A stretch of DNA of 64,000 nucleotides, taken from Fasciola hepatica. Taxonomy: Eukaryota; Platyhelminthes; Trematoda; Plagiorchiida; Fasciolidae. The translations under genes and the position numbers were made by a program. Location: positions 28,600,501 through 28,664,500 of the forward strand of contig CANUEZ040000047.1 of NCBI GenBank assembly GCA_948099385.1, given 5' to 3'. The notes under the pieces are model-generated. The model had not been told where the DNA came from. It saw nothing but the letters and a program-made list of their open reading frames with translations, and did no database searches. Positions within the stretch are counted from its first letter, which is position 1. Each line of letters opens with the position of its first letter. Of this stretch, positions 1 to 12,830 are shown in pieces.

Positions 1-245
1 ACAACTGTAGGATCTGTCCAATAGGCAAGGCTCAGTTCGGCGGTGGTGCAGTTCTCTTTTAGCATTCGTGCTACCTTAAAACCCAATACCAGTGCAGTCG
101 TTTTGAGCTCGTTTAGGGATACTGACTTCAGCTCAGCAATTTTTGTTTTGGCAAAGGGTACTTTGTTTCGCCGCCGGCCATGCAGTTCCACCCAGGTACC
201 GTACACTGTCACTGGGTCGGCAAATTTCAAGCTGCTTTGGGTGAC
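1..245 (-). pseudogene. BEL/Pao RNase H-like fragment
   Basis: Read on the minus strand, this gives an open stretch with the sequence pattern just before and at the first catalytic motif of the BEL/Pao RNase H domain: AKTKIAELKSVSLNELK, then a block ending in YWTDPTV. The family pattern is a VAPLKS..IPRLEL-like strand followed by FWTDS. It continues off the window. It follows the protease region of the same element directly after a TAG (246-248), so the reverse transcriptase that should lie between is missing. Non-functional remnant. Confidence 0.6.
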
Positions 246-2339
246 CTACTGGTGTCCTTTTTTGAGATATTTCAAAAGCCTCCGGGCAACTTCTCCTTTT
301 CTCAATAAGTGACTTGACGGTGGTCTCTTGGGTATAGAAACTTCATGTTGCCCACTGTGACGTCCCGTCTTTGAATTCGCCATCGAAAGCACCGGCTGAT
401 CCTTTGAGTGAACTTCGCTTTCCTGAGATGGACCGTTGGATTCAATATCGAAAGGCTGATTGTGTTCTACAAAGGCACATCTCTCAGCAACATTTGAGCA
501 ATTTATTGATGCCGATTGTTGAAGTTCGCTCGTCAGGGGTCCGAGAAGTGTCCAGCCTAGTATCGTTCGCGTAGCGAATGGTTCTTTTCGATTGCTTATG
601 CTCTGTTCAAGCACCCAGTGAGCCTCTGGTACATTGCATCCAATTAGTATGTCGACGTGGGGGCTAGAAACTTCTTCGAACTCTATGTCCCTGAGATGAG
701 ACCATCTCTTTTCGATCGATCTAACAGAGTCGACTGGTCTCATCGGCAAGCTGTTTATTGCAAAAGCTTCCGGAATTTCTACGGTCCCCTCATCAGATAA
801 AGACGTTAACTGCAGGGTCAGCCTCTTAGAATTGCTAACATGACCCCCTGCAATCGTGTTGATAGTGAGCGAGGTAGGCTCGCCTACTAGTTCAAAGCTT
901 TCTACAAGCTCGCGAGTAATCAGCGAGGTATCCGACCCCGTGTCCAAAAATGTATTGACCCTACTCAGTCCTTTAGGTGTCACGATACCGACAGGTACGA
1001 TGCCTAATCTTGCCGGTTTGAAATCATCATGTCCCGTTGAACAGACAATTTTGGGTTCATCCGGCTGAATAGGTCTATTGTTGAGAAGGCCATGCAGTAA
1101 CGAGTGATGATTACCCAAGCATCCGTCTTGGTTGCATTTCACTCTTAAGCTGCATTCAGAGGCTCGATGAGAGTTGTTCAAACACATAAAGCATGAGCCA
1201 ATCCTTTTTACTGCGCACCACCGATCGGGTACACTCATCCCATGAAAGGTCGGATAATCTGGTAACCGATGCAGGGAGTTGCATAGCTTGCATTCAGCTG
1301 ACCTCTCGGGTTCTTGACTTATCATGTGCATGTTAGCCAAAGACTGGGTTTGGTTACAGTCCTTCTCCACAATTTGAGATGTTGGTTCCCTTCGCGCCAG
1401 TCTGCAACTTTCGCGTACGATTTGTCCAAATCGACTATTGGCGATACGGGATTGACGACCTATGAACTCCGTCAAATCGTTGAACGTAGATTCCCACTCA
1501 AGCATATTTATTTTTTCAGCTTCCTCTGCCCATCGGCTCTGTAAATCAATAGATAGACATCGGACAATGCATTCCTGTGTGTGCAATGCATTCAGATCAG
1601 ACTGGTATCCTAAGTGCTCCAGTGCTATACTGCAATTCTGCATTTTTATCACCAAACTCGACAGTGATTCAGCCTTGCCCTCAGTCCTTTTCGCCTCCAA
1701 TAAAACACTATCAATTAGGCCTCTAGCCAACTTGAATGGTTGTCCAAACAAATCTTTCAGGATTCTGCGCGCCCCGATGTACCCCATCGGTGGATCAAGC
1801 ATCGCGCAGCCTTCGATAGCACTTTTGGCTCTCCCATGACAGTAATGTAATAAATACAAAAACCTTTGACCAGGATCTGCAACTTTGCACTCAACGAAAT
1901 TTTCGAATTGTTTCATGAATATACAGTATTGCTCGGGGTCCCCGTCGAAGTGGGACAGCTCCACTCTCCGCAGGTCAAGAGCCAAAACCTCGGTAGTTTC
2001 AGGCTGTCTCAAGGGTTTATATTCGTCGATCACAGTGCCTTTTCGATGTTGACATTGTGAACTACATGGACTGTTTGCTGGCTCTCTGAGACCAGTTCCT
2101 TGTGTAAGGGGCTCTGCTTCCTTTCTGGCTAACCGCAGCTCGTTTTCTAATTCTATTACTCTCATTCTCTAAGTACCTATATCGTCAAACGCATCGCGGT
2201 TAGAGATATATGACCTGGCACTGACAGAGCTAGTAAACTTAGCAATATTTAGAGAATCAATAACACCCGAACCATCCCCAGAGACTTGCCGAGTTATTTC
2301 CTGTTTTCTCAAAAGGTCCTTGCTTCTTCGTCTGGGCAT
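246..2339 (-). pseudogene. BEL/Pao gag-protease polyprotein (family A), RT deleted
   Basis: The 639-codon frame from 2165 to 246 carries, in order, a DUF1759-like gag region (residues about 60-230, with the LSHFDGDPEQY motif), cysteine/histidine zinc-knuckle motifs (about 290-345) and a retropepsin-type aspartic protease with FLDTGSDTSLI near residue 408. The segment RTILGWTLLGPL, which typically follows this protease in BEL elements, comes next. The frame continues upstream to a Met at 2339 through a single in-frame TAG (2169-2171), so gag probably began there, just inside the LTR. The product would be the structural and protease part of a retrotransposon particle. After about residue 625 the frame stops and RNase H sequence follows, so RT is missing. 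Dead copy with at least two stops and an internal deletion. Confidence 0.85.
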
Positions 2340-2377
2340 TTCCAATGAGTTTTCTTGTCCAAGTTCCACTTGAGTAC

Positions 2378-2720
2378 TGTAAGTCAAATCTCGCAAATCG
2401 AGCAACGCGTAGCCAATTCAAACGAATCCCAAAACCAGAACAAGATTGATTCGTAGCTTCTACGGTACTAAATTGAAATGCACAAAGGATACAAATATAT
2501 ACGAACCTCAAGTATGCGGCCAAATAGGCTTCACAGTAAAACCCAAAGGTCCAAAGCCCCGTGGCACAAGCACGACAGTCAGAAACGGTTCAAGGCCAAA
2601 TTCAAATGTCTCACATGGATAAACAAACGTGAAAATGTGTGGTGTATGAGCAAGCTTTCCAAGATAATGTTGAATATAGTCAAATTCACAAAGCACGTTG
2701 AACATTTAGAAGGATTTTCA
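2378..2720 (-). repeat. 5' LTR of the family A BEL element
   Basis: It lies directly upstream of gag on the minus strand. It begins TGAAAATCC and ends TTACA, giving TG..CA ends and a length of 343 bp. A TATATA box lies near the middle. Two further copies with the same ends and core are at 28089-28430 (minus) and 33987-34306 (plus), which is how the boundaries were set. Copies differ by clearly more than 10 per cent, so these are old. Confidence 0.75.
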
Positions 2721-2880
2721 GTATTCGTTCTTTACACGTGCAAACCACTTACCCTTTGAAATGCAGACGCAGCAGCCCACCCGGTTTATGCTATCTTGCA
2801 TGCCTGTAGCAGCACTTATCAACCCTTGTAACTCTACGTTACTTAAACTCTCGACTTAAAACCCAGACCAGAATATGAAA
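2721..2880. other. Short unassigned spacer
   Basis: Nothing recognisable between the LTR and the R2 repeat. Confidence 0.5.
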
Positions 2881-4310
2881 TATGCCACCGGCCATTCATA
2901 TAAACCCAGCCAGTTCATTATTACTGTCGCCATCTATCATCATAACTCACAGCTGGACTCACTTTCAGACTGCTAACATCATTTATTTCAGGTTTGTCGT
3001 CGCCCACTCTCTCGGGCCCCACTTTCGGTGACCAAGGTCCACACCTTGGCCTGTACCGACAGAGACCTAAATGGAATCTTTTATACCAAACGGGATTGCA
3101 ATCGAGCCACACGACCTAAAACACTCTGATCTTGCCTTGTGCATGTGTATTGACCACGGTCAAGAAATATACTATAACTATAACTATAACTATAACTCCC
3201 AGCTGCTCACCAAGGGATTGATAGGCGTCTTCTGACGCAACACCTCTACTACTGATGTCACTGCTGGAGTCTTCACAAATAACAGTTCACAAGCTACCTT
3301 ATACCTACTGATTGACAAGTCCCTTACCCCGCCTGATGAACCATAGCTACGGGATGCTGCACATCACCCTGGTCTCATGTGAAACAATATAACAACAGAG
3401 CCAGAATACGCAACACAGGAATTTTGTACTCATTAAATTTCGATACTCCATCCGAAGGCAAGTCCACTTATCCCCCCCCCATCCGTGGTTTCCAATAGAC
3501 TCCGAATATCACTGAGAATCAATAAGTCAATATATATTTTTCAGCCTAACAGGACAATAAGGCACAAGCCTACGCGGAGGTTTTTCACTCAGTTTTTTCT
3601 TCTAAGATTCCGTCTTTCTTTCGATCGTTATCCGGCTTGAAATTAATTTTTCACTAGTTAAAGGCCTTCAAGTTGCGCTCCCTTTGTTCTGAATGATACG
3701 GGTTATTGATCCTGAACCTAAACTCACTTTTATAAGGATTGCTGTTTCCTCCACATTCATCTACATATCCTGGTCCACTTCCACACAGTTTGTTCATATC
3801 TCCCCGTTTCATGACGCACTCCGTTTATTGAGACCGGGAATGTGCGTCATTCCGGGCCATCATCGTCTTCATAGAGAGCCGTTCTCCTCATATTCACCAA
3901 AGTTCACGAGTGTACCCTCATTCATTTCTTTCATCTCTCCATGTTCATAACTTATTCCGCTCAAAGAACCCTAATAGGCAGCTGTTATCCATGGCTTGCA
4001 TTATTTTGGTTTATAACGCATCCTCAGCGCCATATTTTCACAACATATTTCGCATTCCAAGGGGCCACCACAAACCAACCCGGATTCGAAACCAAACCGT
4101 ATTTGCCGCGCGAACCATTATCATTTCGGTCTATTGAAACTAACTCTGGCTATATTGTTTTGCTTCTGACGATTATGATTCGCTTTCTTGAAATTCGTGT
4201 ATAGTTCATTGTTTTTTAGCAGCGTTGTACACCATGATCATGGGCTTGCGCGTGCGTCCCGAACATGGTCGAGAAATATACCATTATTAATATTTTTATT
4301 ATCTCCAAAA
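2880..4310 (+). repeat. R2 long non-coding repeat, copy i (5' truncated)
   Basis: This matches 52900-54150 (plus), 18490-19800 (minus) and, for its last part, 39530-40012 (plus). Shared landmarks are the CACAGCTG..TTATTTCAGG block near 2950-3000, the TTCACCAAAGTTCACG block near 3895-3915, and the terminal block at about 4230-4290. That terminal block has ATGATCAT, GCGCGTGCG, ACATGGTCGAG and then ATATACCATTATTA. No coding region is visible. A short (ATAACT)n run occurs at 3171-3196. The A/T-rich tail and loss of the 5' part suggest retroposition. Confidence 0.7.
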
Positions 4311-5088
4311 ATTGGATAGCCTGGTGGGAAGCTCCAAGACAGTCGCTTTCTGATAAAGGAAGCATTTTGAAGAAAGTTTTCGTGTACGAACTCTTTAAGC
4401 TTCCTCGGATCGATGAAACCAGAAGGACTGCACATCACCTGGAAGAAAACGGACTGGTGGAGCGCAAGAATCGAGTGAAAAGCCTTGTTGGAAGCTTTTT
4501 AAGAAACACGACACCAGGACCAAGCACCACGTCAGTGCATCACAGCTAACTGCTGTACCGTACATCACTCCAAATGCCGTACCCCGCATTTCCTGTGGAC
4601 TGGATGGAAGATGCTCATTTCACGCGGTCTGCCGATGTCATTCATTGGACCACCCTCTTAAACGACTACTGTCCATATGGTAGCATTTAAGGAGGCCCTA
4701 ATAAAAGCACATATATTGACTAGACGATATCTACAGCAGAGTCACGGGGGGGCAGAAAGAATAGTAAGGCCGAGAGGCTCATGGGTCACCGCTGGAAGTG
4801 GTAGACCGTTTTTCTCCGCTCGGACTCATTGCCTTCGGAAGTACAGGCCAACTTGCACGAACAATGGAAAGGTCCCTTCAAACTAGAAGTACCATCGGAA
4901 ACATTGTGTGTCATCCTTGATAAGACAGGTCGACAGTCACCTTTGCCCGTTCATTTTAACGAGCTGAAACCTGCAATTGACGTGGATGTGAACACACAAC
5001 GGCGGCATGAAGAGGCTGTAACCGAAGTAGGAGTAGAAGAGGTGGTATCTGGCCGTGTGGGTGTTGCACCGACCCAGGTCGAGTCCTG
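4311..5088 (+). pseudogene. Ty3/Gypsy integrase fragment
   Basis: The frame from about 4311 shows the second half of the Gypsy integrase core: a degenerate PRQSLSDKGS (usual PR..LSDQG.), then NGLVERKNR, which holds the catalytic Glu region, then LLYRTS. A frame change precedes the C-terminal part at 4829-5088, which has LHEQWKGPFKLE and VHFNELKPA, the conserved end of Gypsy integrases. The N-terminal zinc finger, RT and RNase H are absent because the R2 repeat ends at exactly this point. The element is a 5'-truncated relic with several stops. Confidence 0.8.
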
Positions 5089-6479
5089 AGTGGCGAGGGT
5101 GTGGCGTGGCGCGAAACCTGTAAATAAGATTATGCATGTCACTGTTTAACTTTTGACTTGCATCGTACATGACGCCTTCACTCGGTCCTCGTTATTCATA
5201 TTTCAGGATCATCTGTGAACCTGATGACAGAAGAATCTAATACCTATCCGGGAGACCCAGTGAACAGTAATGACCCTCCCCGTTCGTGACTACAACCAGT
5301 CTCTGAACCAGGTGCCATATGATACAGACTGGATATTTCCTTTCGTTTCATCTTCCGTCAAAATACTACATTGTGGTTGTATAAACCGACAAACAAGGAG
5401 AAGCATCTAAATAAACAGTATTGATGATCACAATAGCTACGTATTCGAGGGTAAGCGAAGGATTTTTTCTAAATCCTTTCAGAAAGAACAGTATATCAAA
5501 GGAGCTTAGAAAGGTCACTTCCACTCTGCGGCTTATAAAATTGTGTGGATAGAAAACTTTAAGATGTACAAAAATGGACCTTCAAAGGTAAATTGCGATG
5601 ACTCTATTGGCCATGGGGTGGCAAAACGTAATAACGAGGAGTCGATAACGCCACTGACAGGGATGGTGTGCAACAAGTCCGATGAAGAGTGGGAGCAATT
5701 TCAGGAGCGGTGGCGGAATAAGTAGAAGGTAAGTGCTGGTAAGCACCAGGCAAATCATTGACCTCAATGAAGGTATATCAAGAAGTGGAAGCAATAGGAT
5801 GAAATAAAGCTTATATCTTGCCAACACATACCTCTGCCTTTTCACCTGGCCACAACCTCGTACTTGGCAGTCCCAGTATACCCTGGTTGCCACCCAACTT
5901 CTAGCCACCTCCAGCTTCTTACCGAACAGCTATATGAACACCCTACTAACAATTCCCGGCTCCAATCAGCATCCCGCCTCATCACTTTTCGTATGTCCCC
6001 ACCTCACATAAAGGCCCCTATAATTATCTTGAGCCTCTGGCCCTTACCACTTGTGGACACATCCTAGCCCCTGACTCTCACTGTTCTCACTTCCTTCGCG
6101 TACATCCATCCAAACCTATGTCGCCCTTCTTCTTTTATACCGACTCTGCCTCAGAGGTGTATTTTCCGCTGTCTTACAATCATTTTTTTCCTGACCTAAG
6201 CCAACCACACCCCTGGCCCCATAGCTAATTACCCTCCGGCCCACATCAATAGTCTCCTGCATACCCATATAACCGATTACCAACAATGATCAACGGAGAT
6301 TCATGCAGACGCCTCGCCCATTTTTCCCCCTAGCAACATGGCCCAAGCTCCTACTTCTGATGATGATTCTGGCCTATTGAGATCCAGTGCCTATCGCCGT
6401 GGCGATCCATACGGTCATGCACCAGGCGTCAGCGCGCTGCGCATTCCGACATCGACTTTTCCTGCTAGTTAAAAAAACC
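5089..6479. other. Unassigned region with a repeat shared with 35.7 kb
   Basis: No gene. The first part may be Gypsy 3' sequence, but no LTR ends can be defined. The block at about 5540-5730 resembles 35680-35880: both have TGGATAGAAAAC followed by GATGTACAAAAATGGACCTTC. Confidence 0.4.
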
Positions 6480-9400
6480 CTCCATCCCTAATTAAAACCA
6501 TATCGCATCTGTGGTCACTGGGATCTACTCCAAACCCTAATATGATACTTGTGACTGAATCCTGGCCATCCGAAGATACCTCGCTCGGCCTTGTTCGCAT
6601 AGCCGGGTTTCAATGCTTTTCAAACATTCGTCAGACTGGGGGTGGTGGAGGCTGCTTGATATTTGTCAAAAGCCCTATCCTCGCTAGCTCTATTGACCAT
6701 CACTCTCTTCTGCTCACTGAACGTTTACTATTGCTATATATTCAGGCCTCCTGACAGAACCTCCCTGTTGGTTACGTCTACGTAACTCCGGACGCGGAGC
6801 GCTCTAAAAAAGACTGTCGAGGATTTCTTGAACGCTGAAGTTGACCATCCTGCAGGTGCAATAATTATTGCAGGTAACTTTAACCTTCCTCTAATCTGTT
6901 GGTCCTCCTATACTGGCTCTGACCCCCTCTCCACCTTCCTTTCCCGTGTCTTGTTGGTGAGTGGACCCAGCCTGTCTCCGGTCCTACAGGGGGAACGTTG
7001 TCTTGAACCTAGTATTCTCCATGATTATTTCTGGTATCACTACTCATGTCAATGACCACTTCCTGGGTATCGGCCGCCGTAGTCTCGTGTAAATTCAGTT
7101 GCTTCGGCTGTTCATATCTAAACCAATCCCCTCACCTTGTTCCGACATCCTACACCCTATGTCACTGGCCTCTCGTACCAAGGACAATTCGCTCCGCCTT
7201 TGTTCTTTCCCCTGATCCTCTCATTGTTGTCAACTCCCTCTACCCTAACTTCCTACACTGCTTAAATGCAGCTTACCGACATGTTGATTCGAGCCCCAAG
7301 CCCTGGAGCTTCCTCTTGTTGCTTTTGCAGCGGAAACTGGCTCAGCTGCAGTTTACTTTCACCAGATCCATCGACTTCATTATTCATCTGCGCATCAGCC
7401 AGTTGCAACTGAAGCTGAGAGAATCTCATCTAAGAAGACAAGAGGTCACTGTAATTTCCATGTTGATTGAAAATTCATCTTCCGCTCACATTCCTATACT
7501 CTATGACCAATTTTGGACCGCCTTCTCTAACCTAATTCGTGCTGACACTGTTTTGTGGTCGACAATTATTCTACTCCTGGTGCACTTACTTTTTCTTTTT
7601 ATGGTTGTGCTTTCTTACTGGGATTACTTTGAGGACAGCTGGCACGGTAGTGAGAAGCACTGATTCGACAGTTTTGTTTTATTACTCATCGGTTTCACTT
7701 TCTCGCTCAAGTCGACTGACGGTAGGCGTTCAGCTCGTTTACGCTGATTTTTAGCTGCCACGCTCGGGAAATTGTTCTTTGGGCCTGATCATGCGTGGAG
7801 AACTTGATCCATTTGTTTGGACCTCAGGACAGGTACTTATTATTTACTCTTTCCGGCCAACTGTTCCCCCTTTTACGGAATTTTGTCCTATTTTTGACTA
7901 CCTTCTTGGCTGGATAGTGATTGAGGCTCACTGTCAAAGGTATGATTGTGTTTGCACTTATATTTTTACTCGCTATTGGTACCGTAAAATTTGCAGAGTA
8001 ACCGTGTTCTTGATTCGGGCTCTGCAACGATTTGGGCTACGCGTTGCTTCGAGGCTCAAAGGTGTCATCGAGAACAAGTGAAGCTTATTAATCGGTGAAT
8101 CGATAATTGGATCGTTGGTCAAGCTTCACCCGGACCACGACTTGAGCTTTTTGGTCGTTACAGTCACCTCTTTAGCCCATCCAAACAAAATCGACCACCT
8201 GTCCAACTTGCTTTGTAAAAAGTCTAACCGCTTCACTCTTGCTTCGCCTCAATTCTCGATCTGCGGCTCATCTGCAGCAACAAACCAGAGTCTATTTCTG
8301 TGGCCTTCAGTGATTACTCCTTATCCCCTCTGGTAAAGTGCCCTAGTATTCCTCCTACTCCCGTCCTTAAAGCGCTCCACCCTCTCTTCCATCGAGTCCA
8401 TTCAGCTATCTAGAGGTTGATTGATTAGTCTCTTCTTAGTCACGCCCTTCTAAGAAACCGGGCTCAGATAGTTTCCTGTCGACCCTTCTCCGTTTAAGCG
8501 ATTTCGATCTTCCTTGTGGTGACTTATTGTATACACAACCCCCAGGCCCCACGGCTTCGTCTGCTGTCAAGGGAAGACCTCTGCCATTGCTCCGCGCCTC
8601 AAACAGGGCACACAACATGACCCGAATTACTATCGGCCCATCAAATACACCCCGTTAGTCTGCTAAATCATGGAAACAATTACGAGAAAAACATTGTTCA
8701 GTATCTTTCATCCATGAACCTGCTGGACCCTGGCCAGCATGGTTTTCTAAACTCCCGCTTCTGCTGCCCTTGGCAGCTGGACTTCCTTGACGTCTTATCG
8801 TCTGCATCTGATGCCGGGAATCCTGCGACTGTTCTGTAACTAGACATGAGAAATGCTTTTGACCGGGTTCCTTAAGTTTACCTGACAGCCGGAATCCGCT
8901 CTCTTGGTATAGCGGATCCTCTCTCCTCCTGGTTGTCTTCCCCTCTCTCACAGAACACAAGCTGTGTTGGTTGACGGCCACTTCTCTTCTGCCAGACCCA
9001 TTATTGGTGGTGTCCTCCATGGCAGATGAGTTGCTTCCCCTCGCTTATTTCTGTGACATTGTTTCTTCCATTTGCCACGGCACCCAATTCCTCTTCGCCG
9101 AAGACATAAAAGTAGTTTACTCCTTCCGCCCTAGAGACCTACCCGTGACCCTACACAAAATATCAGAGGACTTATCCCCCCTTAAAACCCGGCGGACCTC
9201 GAGATTCATGAAATTCTCCGCAGAGCAATGCTTCTTCTTACAGTAAAAATACATTGTACCGCCCGTCAAATTATTCTGGATGGCCTTCCCATTCCCTTAC
9301 ACCCCAATGTTATTGATCTTGAGGTGAGCCACTCCTGCCCCTTTAACCTCTCAGAACAGTATAGTTCCAAGCGGCTAAATCTAAGCGAACCCTAGGAGTG

Positions 9401-9900
9401 ATACATAAACTTTCCTTACCATTGGCAGGTCGCTCCTCTTTTTATCTCTCATATTTAAGACCACATCTAGAATACTGCCCTATTGTCCACAACCACTGGC
9501 AGCGCTTTCCTATTGTATCCCTTGAGGACATTCAGAGTACCCTCACCAAAACTCTCAGAATTACCCGTAACTCCAGCACACCGCCATCTACTTAAGCTCA
9601 TACAAATTAAGCCTCTGTGGATATGCCGCGTGGGGCTCACCTTAGCATTTCTCTTTAGACTAGTACACAGTCAAGCCCAAGCTTTCTGCCACATCCAGTT
9701 TTACGCCCCCGCTCCTATCCCAATCGTCACTTTGCCCTTTCTTTCCCTGTCTCTAAATCTAACCTCCACCTGAGGCCTCTGCTCTTTCTGTCAGCCTAGT
9801 CCAAAATCTGGAATAACCCTTCGCTCAGTAAACGCGGTGCCTCTCAAATGTATGCATCGGGCCGTGCAACTATTTGTTATATCGTCCCCATTGCCATGCA
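6480..9900 (+). pseudogene. Decayed non-LTR retrotransposon A (CR1/L2-like)
   Basis: Plus-strand fragments occur in element order. An endonuclease at about 6480-7050 has VTESWPSEDTS, a GGGGGC..FVKS block and IIAGNFNLP. A reverse transcriptase at about 8400-9240 has a block corresponding to LLDPGQHGFLNS, then MRNAFDRVP, and FAEDIK at 9094-9111 where FADD is expected. A C-terminal region at about 9340-9600 has SYLRPHLEYCPIV. Frames shift many times and stops are frequent. In life, ORF2 would nick target DNA and prime cDNA synthesis; here the catalytic Asp-Asp pair reads Glu-Asp. No ORF1 could be identified upstream. Confidence 0.75.
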
Positions 9901-9999
9901 GCCAGCCAGAGACTGCTCCTCAAATTACCTGGCCTTTGGAGGGGGCCTCACACTGTAACCTCTGTGCCGAAAGCCAATACTTATAATCTATGCCTAACC

Positions 10000-11988
10000 C
10001 TTTTTCGTACTTCGTACCACGAATCATGACCGTTGCCATCCCTGATCAGCAGTGGATTTATCTCCTTCCCTCGGAGCGATAACTCCACTCCCTGATTAGC
10101 ATCCTTTTTCTCAATCCACCCGTTCAGTTGACTGCTTTCAGGCAGCTCTTCAGTTCCACTGCCCCAACTCCGTCGCACATTCCTTTTATGGGCCTTTTGT
10201 CCTGTTGCTGGTTTACCTATCCTAGGGCTTCCTGCTTGTTTCTCTGCCTGGCTCGTGCTCCAACTGCAGTAAAATGATCTGATTGGTCATGCCTCACCTG
10301 TGTCTCTTCGGTCATTGCTCTCATCTGTTTCGTATATTGCTCGCCACAGGCACCTTCGGTGTGCCTTCCAGTCTGGTCTGGTTTTCTGTTTCACCGATTG
10401 CAAAGACAACGTTATCTCTTGATGTCCACTTACAGCTCCGAATGGTTTAATCTGCCACTACCCGATTCCTCTGGTCTGTCACCATATGTAGCACCTGCAT
10501 TGATCAAATAATTAGACCCATAATTACCTGTTCTCTTCGATCCTATCCTTCGTCTTCTCTCGTTTATGATCTGCTCTTCAAAGCCGATATCACTACGGCG
10601 CTTCTTTAGTGTACTCTCTCTATTGAACCACCACGTTAACCCGTCATGGAAAAATTCGTCTGAATTTTTCCAGGTCAATCCTTCACATTTCGATCCGACC
10701 CTACCTACCTCTTTCAATCACTGATACTTTTTTCTCCCAGCTCTCGACTGCTCTCTGCTCCCGCTCCTGGCATATCTATTTATATACGTATATATGTATA
10801 TACATAGGTTTGTATTCGTTCGCTCTGCACCCTTTATTTCACTCCGGCCATTTCTCACGCTATCATTCCGATCACTCTCATGATATGCGTCCACTCTTCC
10901 CATAACTGTGCCTCATTTTTGCCGAATCAAATCCTTCCAAATCATTATTTTGCAACCCTTACCACCCCTCACTTATTTTAATAATCGCTACCCTTTCTAT
11001 AATGAGTTTTGTGTCCTGTCCGCTGACCATCTACTGAAGTGTAGCGAGGCTTTATTACTATCTAATCCCCAGCAACGGATACCTTCTTTACTCCCCAAAA
11101 GTCTCAAGGTTCCGAAGTATCTTATAATAGTTTCTAGCCCCTTTCGTGTGTACCTGTCAGTTTTCAGATACCCCCACTTGGACCAAACGGACTTGCCAAC
11201 TGACCTTGAACCTCATATCCACCGGGCATTCATTTGAATCCGCCCTTGGGTTCTTTTAAACTCTCTCCGTTTTTCTTTCCCGTGCATACATTCACCAATT
11301 TGACACCCACAGTCCATTGTGTTGTCCATTTTGTTTTACAACTGGCTCAATCTATATACGGTCGTTGAACCCCAAAACTGTAATCGCCGACCGGTTTTCA
11401 TGTTCTTTATATGTTATGCCACAATATTTTATCGTCTAATTTTACATTGTAACTCCTCTCACAATTTGCAAAGCTCTATTGCTTGAATAAGTCCCTTTCA
11501 TTAACATTTCTTTTTCACGATATCCACTTATCCGTCAATCTAGTTTGGTTCTCCTACAGGACAGTTTTCCTTCTGTAAGATTTGTGTGATTCTGTACCAC
11601 TTCACACCCACCCCAAACTTCGGCAGAATATCTATACCTACCTCCAGCCGGATCGACTACTTGACCCTGAGTTTAAACTCACCGGGCGGTACCGCAACAA
11701 TTGACTCGAATGCTTTCTCTTATATTCAGTCGAGTTCACATAACTGTACAATCCCTCTGTAACTTTCATTCAGCTTTCAACTGTACTGTTTGATCTTGCA
11801 TTGCAGCATGCTTCAGGGTTATCCGAAATAAACTATTATTATTATATATTTATCTCCCTCCTGAGCCTACTCATCTCACCTTTGTCATGCATATTTCTAC
11901 TTTTTCGCGAATTTTTCCTGTCCATTTCATCGCTTGTAAAAACTCTACCACGCTTCCAGCAAGCCTCGGAAGTCTCCAAAATAAACCG

Positions 11989-12054
<66 letters not shown>

Positions 12055-12056
12055 TA
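10000..12056 (+). repeat. R1/R3-type C/T-rich repeat, longest copy, with (TTA)n tail
   Basis: The first 170 bp match the end of the 17.6-18.5 kb repeat (both have ACTGCCCCAACTCC). 10200-10680 matches 21300-21900, and 10700-11260 matches 25930-26480 (shared GAATCCGCCCTTGGGTTC). The unit ends in CCTCGGAAGTCTCC followed by AAATAAACC and (TTA)n; a related end appears at 26650-26700 and at 41260-41320. It may be the long 3' untranslated part of a non-LTR family. No coding sequence seen. Confidence 0.6.
11991..12053. repeat. (TTA)n microsatellite
   Basis: About 21 uninterrupted TTA units at the 3' end of the R1 repeat; probably the retroposon tail. Confidence 0.95.
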
Positions 12057-12429
12057 ATCCGTGTTCACCTATGCAATCATCCTGACTTCGTCTCTCATTA
12101 TCTTGCATTTTAAGGCTGACCCCATCAGAGTTCTTTACCGCCTATACCCATGTGAACAACAGGTTTCAGCCATTCACACATCCTACTATTTTCCAGCTAG
12201 GCCCACGGATCCACTGCATCCATGGGGCCTTGTCTCACTTTTTCTACATTTTTCCCTCAGTCAACAGTTGGTTCACAGCCGAAGCGTACATAAACCGCGT
12301 TTTTCTATCTCATACCCTTTTCTGCTTATCCTTTTTGATGGTCAGTCGCCTCGGGCACTGTACTGCTCACTTCTCTGGCAGACCCATCTGGTGAATAATG
12401 CTACGCAGTCATTTGCCTACCACCGTTCC

Positions 12430-12830
12430 CGCTGGGTCTGCCGTTGAAGGTCTCACAACCTGGCTAATCGATCCTGGATGACATTCCGTTATCTTGGCTA
12501 CTCCACCCAACTGTACAACCATCAGTGACCACTCGCCTCAATCCTGGCTGTGGGCGGCGCGGTCAGATCCACCGATTTGGCTGGCGCTGTTAGGGCGTGT
12601 TCGACGTTGGCAAAGAAGTGCTGGCACAATTGGGTTGGTGGATTGCACACCTTCTCACTAAGAATGGTTTTCAGGTATAGGGTCCAGAGCACGGCCAGTC
12701 GTGTAAATTAGTGCCGTTCGTGGGTTGCAGATCTAGCTGGAAATGCTGATATAACAGCTAACATTTTCACGCCCGGCTGAGTTTATCACTCCTCTACTAA
12801 ACGAAAAAGCTTTTAGCTTCCAATCTTGCC
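12430..12830 (+). repeat. R3 repeat copy 1
   Basis: 12540-12760 aligns with 17650-17880: both have GGTCAGATCC near GCTTTGGC/GATTTGGC and a block with TTTTCAGGT followed by GTCCAG. Non-coding; it may be the 5' leader of the non-LTR element that follows. Confidence 0.5.
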
